The position numbers and the translations under genes are program-made. Under the pieces are notes generated by a model. The model was not told the DNA's origin and did no database searches. It saw only the letters and a program-made list of their open reading frames with translations. From UBA964 sp031382085 (GTDB taxonomy: Bacteria > Pseudomonadota > Gammaproteobacteria > Steroidobacterales > Steroidobacteraceae), in contig JANMYM010000075.1 of assembly GCA_031382085.1 (NCBI GenBank), forward strand, positions 1-17,774: a DNA stretch of 17,774 nucleotides, read 5' to 3'. Numbering within the stretch: the stretch's first letter is position 1; every line of letters starts with the position of its first letter. This document shows positions 1 to 6,052 of the stretch, piece after piece.

Positions 1-921
1 GCCGCGCATGTAACTGACGCCGCCGCTGCGCAGTTCATCGCGGATCTTCCGCCAGTCCGGAAAGTGCGCGAAGGCTTCCAGCCAGATCGCGCGGCCGGCG
101 AGATAACCCGAGGCGCCCGCGCGGTACGCATGCGTGAGCACGCGGCGAAACTCTTCCTTGCCGGCGCCGGCCGACAGCATGACCCAGGGACGGCCGGCCG
201 CAGCACCTAGCGCGTCGAACAATTTCTGGGTTTCTTCCCAGCCGGGCGCGCCGACGCCGGGCACCGCGGCTGCCTGCAGCGGGCTTTCCAGCTTGAACAA
301 ATCGACGCCGAACCTGGGATCGGCAAAGGTGCGCACGCTTTCAATGACCAGCTCGGGATGCTTGCTGCGCATTTCCACGTAGTCTTTGGTCTGCTCGGCA
401 TCGCTCGCGAGCGGATAGACCAGCAGCTCAAAGACGAACGGAATGTCGTAACGCGCGCAGGCGTCGCCAATGCGGGCGGTGAAGTCCTGCTGTGCACGGC
501 ACACGGCGCGATCGGCGTCCGGCCGGTACCAGGTGAGAACCTTGACCGCGTCGCCGCCGAAACGCTTGATCTTTTCGACCGACCAGTCATCGATTTCGCT
601 CGACAGCCGGCCGCCCGGTGTTTCCTGAAAAATGGAGTCTTCCAGTGTCAGGATCAGTCCGCGCGATGCATCTAACATGGTAATGCCGCGCGGCAGCGCG
701 TAGTGCGGATCCAGCAGCAGCGCCGACGATTCCGCCTGCAGCTCCTGAATCAACAGCTCCTTGAAGGCCGCAACATCTTCCCATGGAGCCTCGGCAGTGC
801 CGCGCCTGGCCTTGATGGGATTCTTGATGGGGGGCCGTTGATCGACCGCAGTCATCTTGAACCGGCCGCTGGCATCCGCCATCCGTCGCATGCCCCAGTA
901 TTTTCCTGCCGATACGCTCAT
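1..921 (-). CDS. LacD/YihT-type class I aldolase, probable sulfofructose-1-phosphate aldolase (3' end cut by window)
   Basis: I translated the minus strand from ATG 921-919; 307 codons stay open to the window edge. The family cleaves ketose (bis)phosphates through a lysine Schiff base. Here the likely substrate is 6-deoxy-6-sulfofructose-1-phosphate, giving DHAP and sulfolactaldehyde in the cytoplasm. Seen: ASGRFKMTAVDQRP (17-30), the family AVDQR start; SSALLLDPHYALP (65-77), very LacD-like; GGDAVKVLTWYRPDAD (122-137); DLFKLESPL (207-215) with candidate Schiff-base Lys210; and WVMLSAG...AGASGYLAGRAIW (246-280). The start overlaps the kinase stop as ATGA, so the two are translationally coupled. 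LacD proteins are about 325 residues, so only a short C-terminal tail should be missing. By eye it is nearer LacD (tagatose-1,6-bisphosphate aldolase) than E. coli YihT. The sulfo-substrate is inferred from the kinase and suy genes next door; a plain tagatose-bisphosphate aldolase is the alternative. Confidence 0.85.
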   Translation of the reverse strand, partial: MSVSAGKYWGMRRMADASGRFKMTAVDQRPPIKNPIKARRGTAEAPWEDVAAFKELLIQELQAESSALLLDPHYALPRGITMLDASRGLILTLEDSIFQETPGGRLSSEIDDWSVEKIKRFGGDAVKVLTWYRPDADRAVCRAQQDFTARIGDACARYDIPFVFELLVYPLASDAEQTKDYVEMRSKHPELVIESVRTFADPRFGVDLFKLESPLQAAAVPGVGAPGWEETQKLFDALGAAAGRPWVMLSAGAGKEEFRRVLTHAYRAGASGYLAGRAIWLEAFAHFPDWRKIRDELRSGGVSYMRG

Positions 922-1811
922 TGCTGTCCTAACAAATTATCGCGTTCCTGGCGTGACGGCACACCGGCACGGCCACCCGCACGTTGCACCTTGATGGCGG
1001 CCGCCGCCGATGCCGCACGAATCGCCTGCGTCTCGTCGCCGCCTTCCGCCAGCGCCAGCGCGAACGCGCCGTGCCAGACATCGCCCGCACCGAGCGTGTC
1101 GCGGACTTCGACCTCGAACGCCGGCTGGCGTTCGATTCCGGCCGTGCCCGTATAGCAAACCCCCTGCGCACCGAGGGTCACGCAACACCAGGCGCCGGTG
1201 GCGCGCTGCGCCTGCTCGAGCGCCGTCGCCGGGTCATAGATACCGCTGTAATCATGCAATCCCGGCTCGGAAAACGCGATGTGCGTTGCATGTGTCAGCA
1301 GGGGATCGCCGCGTTTCAAGGGTACGTCGGCATCGAGCACCGCGGGCAGGCCGCGTTCCCGCGCCCGTTGCAGCGCGAAAGCACTGCCCTCGGGCCAGCG
1401 CACATCGGCCAGGACCGCGTCGTAGTCGGTAAATTCAATTTCCGACAACCAGCCGGGCGCCACCGGAAGTTGTGGATCCACGTAGTTGACGATCATGCGC
1501 TCACCGGCGCCGTCGACCATGACCGCCGACAACGAGGAAACGCAACCGGGAAAGCGCCGCAAATAACGGCAATCGACGCCGTAAGCTTCGAGCTCAGCGC
1601 GAATCGCCGCCGCCACCGGGTCAGTACCCAGCCGGCACGCGAGCGTCGCCGCACCGCCCAGCCGCGCAACGGCGACGGCGGCCGTAGCCGCCGGCCCGCC
1701 GCCGACGCTGACAAAACTCTCGGCGCGATGTTTGTTAGCTTCGCGCGGCAACGCCGCGACACCGAAGACGAAATCCTGCACCGCATGACCGACGCACAGG
1801 ACCCGTTTCAT
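918..1811 (-). CDS. yihV: PfkB-family 6-deoxy-6-sulfofructose kinase (YihV-like)
   Basis: Predicted cytoplasmic ATP-dependent kinase making 6-deoxy-6-sulfofructose-1-phosphate for the adjacent aldolase. I chose ATG 1811, which overlaps the regulator stop as ATGA and gives 297 residues beginning MKRVLCVGHAVQDF. An upstream in-frame start at 1865 would only add residues lying inside the regulator gene. Seen: VGGGPAATAAVA (36-47), VLADVRW (133-139), FSEPGL (180-185), the PfkB signature DTLGAGDVWHGAF (238-250) with catalytic Asp244, and GGRAGVP near the C-terminus. The protein aligns with E. coli YihV without gaps over its first 140 residues. The three residues I recall as binding the sulfonate in YihV (Lys27, Asn109, Arg138) occur at exactly the same numbers, in EANKHR, IVNY and ADVRW. 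That argues for a sulfosugar rather than a fructose or ribose substrate. It is the middle gene of the leftward operon. Confidence 0.92.
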   Translation of the reverse strand: MKRVLCVGHAVQDFVFGVAALPREANKHRAESFVSVGGGPAATAAVAVARLGGAATLACRLGTDPVAAAIRAELEAYGVDCRYLRRFPGCVSSLSAVMVDGAGERMIVNYVDPQLPVAPGWLSEIEFTDYDAVLADVRWPEGSAFALQRARERGLPAVLDADVPLKRGDPLLTHATHIAFSEPGLHDYSGIYDPATALEQAQRATGAWCCVTLGAQGVCYTGTAGIERQPAFEVEVRDTLGAGDVWHGAFALALAEGGDETQAIRAASAAAAIKVQRAGGRAGVPSRQERDNLLGQQ

Positions 1812-2527
1812 GTCAGCGTGACGGCATAAACCAGCGCGGCTGTGTCGCAACGGCTGACGCGCCACTCGACCCGGCGCCCGTCAACCGCCAGCGCCACACG
1901 CTCGACCTGCAGCAACGGCGCGCCTTCCTTGAGCCGCAGGCGCCTGACATCCTCGCGGCGCGCGGCGTCAGCTCGCAATTTCTCCTCGGCGGTAACAATG
2001 TTGATGCCGTATTCGCGCTGGTAAAGCGCGTACAGCGTGTTAGGCAGCGGGCTGCGGCGGTCGAGGTCACGAAACAGCCTGGCGGGCACGACAATGCGCT
2101 CGTGCGCGATCGGCTTGTTGTCGACAAAACGGGTGCGAACGATTTCGATCACCTCGCTGCCGTCGGCGAGCGACAGGATCGAGCGTTCCGCAGCGCGTGC
2201 GGCGCGGCGCTTGACGGATTCCTCGCCGCTCGTGGGTATGGCGCGCGCGCCGTCTTCGCGGCTGAGCCGGAAGAAACGGAACAGCGAACGTTCCTGGGTC
2301 AGTTCGGCTACATAGGTGCCCTTGCCCTGCCGGCGATCGATGACTTTATCGACCGCGAGCGCATCAAGGGCCTTGCGCACCGTGCCCTGGCTGACCCCCA
2401 GTTGCACGGCGAGCGCCTGTTCGCTGGGTAGTGCCTGGCCGGGCCGCCATACGCCCTCGGCAATGCGCTTGATCAGCGTTTCGTAAACCTGGCTGTAGAG
2501 CGGTCGGTACTGGGGCTGGTTATCCAT
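1808..2527 (-). CDS. GntR/HutC-family transcriptional regulator, probable local repressor
   Basis: 239 residues from ATG 2527. The N-terminal winged helix-turn-helix spans about residues 8-75. It contains PLYSQVYETLIKRI, the typical GntR segment PGQALPSEQALA, then GVSQGTVRKALDAL and RQGKGTYVA. The remainder, about 95-235, is a UTRA effector-binding domain, with the usual HERIVVPARLF segment before the middle and RVEWRVSRCD near the end. HutC-type members normally bind a phosphorylated sugar or acid and leave a short palindromic operator. It opens the leftward operon, overlaps the kinase start by ATGA, and sits back to back with suyA. A single operator in the gap could therefore control both arms. 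E. coli uses a DeoR-type protein (YihW) for the analogous operon, so this is a different regulator class. The effector is unknown; a sulfofructose phosphate or sulfolactate would be reasonable guesses. Confidence 0.9.
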   Translation of the reverse strand: MDNQPQYRPLYSQVYETLIKRIAEGVWRPGQALPSEQALAVQLGVSQGTVRKALDALAVDKVIDRRQGKGTYVAELTQERSLFRFFRLSREDGARAIPTSGEESVKRRAARAAERSILSLADGSEVIEIVRTRFVDNKPIAHERIVVPARLFRDLDRRSPLPNTLYALYQREYGINIVTAEEKLRADAARREDVRRLRLKEGAPLLQVERVALAVDGRRVEWRVSRCDTAALVYAVTLT

Positions 2528-2577
2528 GCAGGGATGCTGGCGCGACGCTTGCCGGAACAGGTGTCATGTGTTTAGTA

Positions 2578-2589
2578 TCTTATATAAGA
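2578..2589. promoter_or_regulatory. Perfect 12-bp palindrome, candidate GntR operator
   Basis: TCTTATATAAGA is its own reverse complement and lies at the centre of the divergent gap, overlapping the putative -10 elements. Operators of HutC-type GntR regulators are typically short AT-rich palindromes in such positions. Binding here would block RNA polymerase in both directions. The palindrome is directly visible; its role is inferred from position. Confidence 0.55.
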
Positions 2590-2621
2590 CTTAGGGTTCG
2601 CAAGCGCGCATCGAACGCGCC

Positions 2622-2627
2622 AGGGAG
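2622..2627 (+). promoter_or_regulatory. Ribosome binding site deciding the suyA start
   Basis: AGGGAG is a good Shine-Dalgarno match. It is spaced 8 bases from GTG 2636 but would overlap the alternative in-frame GTG at 2627. This favours 2636 as the true suyA start. Confidence 0.6.
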
Positions 2628-2635
2628 TGCAGCAG

Positions 2636-2923
2636 GTGTCCAGTCCACAACTTCTGGTTCACGATCGCAAGGACAACGTCGGTGTCGTGGTGGTCGAGAA
2701 TCTCGGCGCCGGTACCGACATGCTTTGCGTCGTCACCGAGGACAATTCTGATTTTCGCCTCAAGGTAAGAAACGAGGTGCCCATCGGCCACAAGGTCGCC
2801 CTGGCTGACCTGAAGCCGGGCGACACGGTCATCAAATACGGCCAGGACATCGGCAAGATCGTCGCACCGGTCGCCCGTGGCGAACACGTACACGTGCACA
2901 ACCTGAAAACCAAGCGCTGGTAG
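2636..2923 (+). CDS. suyA: (2R)-sulfolactate sulfo-lyase, small (alpha) subunit, SAF domain
   Basis: SuyA and SuyB together split (R)-3-sulfolactate into pyruvate and sulfite, the C-S bond cleavage step. With GTG 2636 the protein has 95 residues, matching the roughly 95-residue small subunits of this family. It is a single SAF domain, as in the N-terminal part of altronate and galactarate dehydratases. It begins LLVHDRKDNVGVVVVENL and has the family turn VPIGHKVALADLKPGD. It ends KIVAPVARGEHVHVHNLKT and RW, with the conserved HVH-NLK tail. It is the first gene of the rightward operon, 12 bases before suyB. A separate small subunit followed by a roughly 390-residue large subunit, plus two sulfolactate dehydrogenase homologues, separates this pair from altronate dehydratase (uxaA). 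Confidence 0.88.
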   Translation: MSSPQLLVHDRKDNVGVVVVENLGAGTDMLCVVTEDNSDFRLKVRNEVPIGHKVALADLKPGDTVIKYGQDIGKIVAPVARGEHVHVHNLKTKRW

Positions 2924-2935
2924 AAGAAATCTAAC

Positions 2936-4108
2936 ATGAGCAAATCGAGCAAGATCTGGGGCTATCGGCGCGACAACGGCCGGGTCGGCGTCCGTAACTA
3001 CGTCGCCATCCTGCCGGTGGACGACATCTCGAATGCCGCCTGCGAATCGGTGGCTAACAACATCCGCGGCACGATCGCGCTGCCGCATGCCTACGGCCGC
3101 CTGCAGTTCGGCGAGGACCTGGAACTGCACTTCCGCACCATGATCGGCACCGGCGCGAATCCTAACGTCGCGGCCTGCATTGTCATCGGCATCGAACCCG
3201 GCTGGACGCAGCGCATCGTCGATGGCATCGCGAAAACCGGCAAGCCGGTGGCGGGATTCTGGATCGAAGGCAATGGCGATATCGCAACCGTTGCCGCCGC
3301 GTCACGCAAGGCCAAGGAATTCGTGCACCAGACCTCGGGACAGGTACGCGTCGAATGCGACCTGACCGAATTGTGGATCGCCGCCAAGTGCGGTGAGAGC
3401 GACACGACCACGGGCCTCGCTTCCTGCCCGACGGTCGGCAACATGTATGACAAGCTGGTACCAAAGGGTTTGTACGGCTGTTTTGGCGAAACCTCGGAGC
3501 TGACCGGCGCGGAACATCTGGCCGCGGCGCGCGCCGCCACACCGGAAATCCGCGAAAAGTTCATGCGCACCTGGCAGGCCTACCAGGACGATGTCATCGA
3601 GGCGCACAAGACCTCGGACTTGTCTGACAGCCAGCCTACCAAGGGCAATATCGCGGGCGGCCTGACCACCATCGAGGAAAAGGCGCTCGGCAATCTGGAA
3701 AAGATCGGCAAGAAAATCAGCTTTATCGATGTGCTTGAACCCGCGGAAGCGCCAGCGCGCGGCCCCGGGCTTTACTTCATGGACACTTCATCCGCCGCGG
3801 CCGAATGCTGCACGTTGCAAGCCGCAGCAGGCTACGTCATGCACATTTTTCCAACTGGCCAGGGCAACGTGATCGGCAACCCGATCATGCCGGTCATCAA
3901 AGTGACCGGCAATCCGCGCACCGTGCGCCTGATGCCGGAACACGTCGACGTCGATGTGTCAGGCGTCGTGCGTCGCGAAATTACCATTGATCAGGCCGGC
4001 GACAAGCTGATCGACTGCATCACGCAGACCGCTAACGGCAGGCTGACGGCCGCCGAGGCGCTCGGTCACGTCGAATTCGTGATGACCAAGCTGTATCGCA
4101 GCGCCTGA
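2936..4108 (+). CDS. suyB: (2R)-sulfolactate sulfo-lyase, large (beta) subunit
   Basis: 390 residues from ATG 2936, the usual length of SuyB. It belongs to the UxaA/GarD dehydratase-like superfamily, whose members eliminate a leaving group beside a carboxylate using a metal ion. In SuyB the leaving group is sulfite. Seen: GYRRDNGRVGVRNYVAILP (9-27), the family start; KCGESDTTTGLASCPTVG (151-168), matching the KCGGSD segment of altronate dehydratases; ETSELTGAE (185-193); and FPTGQGNVIGNPI (305-317) followed by PVIKVTGNP. The spacer to suyA has only a weak purine-rich site (AGAAGAAA). The motif CTAACATG places a copy of the dispersed hexamer directly on the start codon. Altronate dehydratase is the main alternative, but no uxuronate genes are nearby and the gene neighbours are sulfolactate enzymes. 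Confidence 0.88.
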   Translation: MSKSSKIWGYRRDNGRVGVRNYVAILPVDDISNAACESVANNIRGTIALPHAYGRLQFGEDLELHFRTMIGTGANPNVAACIVIGIEPGWTQRIVDGIAKTGKPVAGFWIEGNGDIATVAAASRKAKEFVHQTSGQVRVECDLTELWIAAKCGESDTTTGLASCPTVGNMYDKLVPKGLYGCFGETSELTGAEHLAAARAATPEIREKFMRTWQAYQDDVIEAHKTSDLSDSQPTKGNIAGGLTTIEEKALGNLEKIGKKISFIDVLEPAEAPARGPGLYFMDTSSAAAECCTLQAAAGYVMHIFPTGQGNVIGNPIMPVIKVTGNPRTVRLMPEHVDVDVSGVVRREITIDQAGDKLIDCITQTANGRLTAAEALGHVEFVMTKLYRSA

Positions 4109-4119
4109 CACCGGCGGCG

Positions 4120-5133
4120 ATGGCTAACAACGTCCGACTGGCGCTCGATGCCGCCGAGCAACTGGCGCGTCGCGCCCTGGTGGCGAGTGGCGCGAGCGAC
4201 TCAGCGGCGGCCAGCACCGCGTGCGCGCTGGTCCGTGCCGAGGCCGATGGTCAGGCGGGTCATGGGCTGTCACGCGTACCGGCGTACTGCGCGCAGGTGC
4301 GCAGCGGCAAGATCAAGGGCGGCGCCAAGCCGCAACTGACGCGCACCGCGCCCGGCGCTGCGCGGATCGACGCGGGCCTCGGCTTTGCGTATCCGGCCAT
4401 TGATCTTGCCATCGACACATTGACCACCATGGCGCGCGAACAGGCCGTTGCGGCGGTAACGATCCAGCACTCGCATCATTTCGGCCAGGCCGGCGCCCAT
4501 GTCGAGCGTCTCGCCTCGGCCGGCTTGTTAGCACTGATGTTTGGCAACACGCCCAAAGCAATGGCCTTCTGGGGCGGGAACTCGCCGATGTTAGGCACCA
4601 ATCCGCTTGCATTCGCGGCGCCGCTGCCGGCGCCGCACAGCGCGCCGCTGGTGATCGATCTGGCCTTATCCGTGGTTGCGCGCGGCAAAATTGTCGCGGC
4701 GCAAAAAGCCGGCCAGGCGATCCCGGCGGACTGGGCGCGCGGTCCGGACGGCCTGCCGACCACCGATCCGACCACCGCGTTAGCCGGTACGCTGGCGCCG
4801 CTCGGCGGCGCCAAGGGCGGCGCTCTGGCGCTGATGGTCGAGATCCTGGGCGCAGCGCTCACCGCGAGCTCCTTTGGCTGGGAAGCCAGTTCTTTTTTCG
4901 ACGCTGCCGGCAGTCCGCCCGACATGGGCCATCTGCTCATCGCTCTCGACCCGGGCAAATTTTCGGGCGGCGCCTTCTCTTCCCGAATGCAGGTCCTGTG
5001 CGCGGCAATGGCGGCGGAGCCCGGCGTGCGTCTGCCCGGCAGCCGGCGGCTCAAGAGCCGCGGGCAGGCGCAGCGCGAAGGGCTGCTGGTGGATGAGTCG
5101 TTGTTAGCTGAAATCAGGGCGTTGCATGGCTGA
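4120..5133 (+). CDS. comC: Malate/L-lactate dehydrogenase-family enzyme, probable (R)-sulfolactate dehydrogenase
   Basis: 337 residues, typical of the LDH2/MDH2 family, an NAD(P)-dependent family unrelated to classical lactate dehydrogenase. The expected reaction is reduction of 3-sulfopyruvate to (R)-sulfolactate with NADPH, feeding SuyAB. Seen: ADGQAGHGLSRVP (42-54); QHSHHFGQAG (116-125) with the probable catalytic His120; FGNTPK (141-146), GNSPMLGTNPLAF (153-165); and a C-terminal GGAKGGALALMVEILGAAL helix segment. It starts 11 bases after suyB and overlaps slcC by 8 bases. In Chromohalobacter salexigens a ComC/SlcC pair acts as a two-enzyme racemase feeding SuyAB, and the same trio is side by side here. 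Ureidoglycolate or malate dehydrogenase activity would be possible in isolation; context makes it unlikely. Confidence 0.85.
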   Translation: MANNVRLALDAAEQLARRALVASGASDSAAASTACALVRAEADGQAGHGLSRVPAYCAQVRSGKIKGGAKPQLTRTAPGAARIDAGLGFAYPAIDLAIDTLTTMAREQAVAAVTIQHSHHFGQAGAHVERLASAGLLALMFGNTPKAMAFWGGNSPMLGTNPLAFAAPLPAPHSAPLVIDLALSVVARGKIVAAQKAGQAIPADWARGPDGLPTTDPTTALAGTLAPLGGAKGGALALMVEILGAALTASSFGWEASSFFDAAGSPPDMGHLLIALDPGKFSGGAFSSRMQVLCAAMAAEPGVRLPGSRRLKSRGQAQREGLLVDESLLAEIRALHG

Positions 5134-6052
5134 GATCGTGATCACGGAATTCATGGACCAGCTGGTCATCAAGTCAGTGCTGGCGGGCCGTGACTATCTC
5201 TATGACCCGACGCTGGTCGATCGCCCCGCGGACCTGCATGCCAGCCTGGTGCTGGCGCGCGCCCTGATCGTGCGCAATCGAACCCAGGTGCGCCCCGACC
5301 TGTTAGCCCACGCGCCAAAACTTGAAATCGTCGGCCGCCTGGGTGTCGGTCTGGACAACATTGATCTCGAGGCCTGTCGCGCCCGCAACATTATCGTCCG
5401 CCCCGCGAATGGCGCAAACGACATCGCGGTGGCGGAGTACGTCATTACGGCAGCGCTGGTGCTGCTGCGCCGCGCCTGGTTTGCAACGCCAGCCGTGATC
5501 GACGGTCAATGGCCGCGCATGGCGCTCATCGGCCAGGAAGCCACCGGCAAGACGCTGGGATTGCTGGGCCTCGGCGCCATCGCACGCGAGACTGCTGCGC
5601 GCGCCAGGGCCCTGGGTTTTCGTGTGCGCGCCTGCGATCCGCTGTTGCCGGCGGACCATGCTGCCTGGCAGATGGCTGAGCGCGTCGCACTTGCCGACTT
5701 GTTTTCCGGCAGCGATGTCGTCAGCCTGCATGTGCCGCTGACTCCCGCAACTGCCAATCTGGTCAATGCCGCTTTGTTAGATACCATGCGCAAAGGCAGC
5801 ATACTCATTAACGCCGCGCGCGGTGGCGTGGTGGACGATGCCGCCCTCGTCTCTCGGCTGAAGAGCGGCCAGCTGGGTGGCGCGGCCATCGACGTCTTCG
5901 CCAACGAGCCGATGACACGTAGCGCGGGACAGTTGTACGCCGGCGCGCCCAATCTGTTACTGACACCGCACATTGCCGGCGTCACAGAAGAATCCAACGT
6001 CCGCGTCAGCGAAGTAATCGCGAGTGCGGTGCTGCAGCACCTGACGCGATGA
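5126..6052 (+). CDS. slcC: D-isomer-specific 2-hydroxyacid dehydrogenase, probable (S)-sulfolactate dehydrogenase
   Basis: 308 residues. Predicted to oxidise (S)-sulfolactate to 3-sulfopyruvate with NAD+, the other half of the stereo-inversion with the preceding gene. The substrate-binding part holds GRLGVGLDNID (70-80). The Rossmann motif is GLGAIA (148-153), with Ala replacing the usual last glycine. Asp171 (ACDPLL) ends the second strand and favours NAD over NADP. The catalytic triad is Arg232 (NAARGG), Glu261 (DVFANEP) and His282 (TPHIAG). The start overlaps the comC stop by 8 bases, and its stop overlaps glpD by ATGA. The sequence resembles phosphoglycerate dehydrogenase (SerA) but lacks the C-terminal regulatory domains and sits in a catabolic operon, so serine biosynthesis is unlikely. 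Confidence 0.84.
   Translation: MAEIVITEFMDQLVIKSVLAGRDYLYDPTLVDRPADLHASLVLARALIVRNRTQVRPDLLAHAPKLEIVGRLGVGLDNIDLEACRARNIIVRPANGANDIAVAEYVITAALVLLRRAWFATPAVIDGQWPRMALIGQEATGKTLGLLGLGAIARETAARARALGFRVRACDPLLPADHAAWQMAERVALADLFSGSDVVSLHVPLTPATANLVNAALLDTMRKGSILINAARGGVVDDAALVSRLKSGQLGGAAIDVFANEPMTRSAGQLYAGAPNLLLTPHIAGVTEESNVRVSEVIASAVLQHLTR

Larger units (their letters stand above)
2528..2635. promoter_or_regulatory. Divergent promoter/operator region between the regulator and suyA
   Basis: This 108-base gap is the only non-coding stretch between two divergent operons, so it must hold both promoters. It is AT-rich only around 2570-2593, in contrast to its GC-rich flanks. That island contains TATATA/TATAAG in both directions, suitable as -10 elements for either strand. 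A weak -35 candidate, GTGTCA (2561-2566), lies 16 bases before TATAAG (2583-2588) for the suy side. No convincing consensus -35 exists on either side, which suits a regulated promoter. Confidence 0.6.

Noticed and set aside
984..1829. 281-residue plus-strand open frame opposite the kinase
   Set aside because: It is the antisense shadow of the clear YihV-like kinase; its translation is Arg-rich with no family features.
2636..4108. Altronate dehydratase (UxaA) reading of the suyA/suyB pair
   Set aside because: The superfamily is shared, but the split 95 + 390 residue form and the comC/slcC neighbours fit sulfolactate sulfo-lyase much better.
5126..6052. D-3-phosphoglycerate dehydrogenase (SerA) reading
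   Set aside because: Only the two core domains are present and the gene is embedded between a sulfolactate dehydrogenase homologue and glpD.
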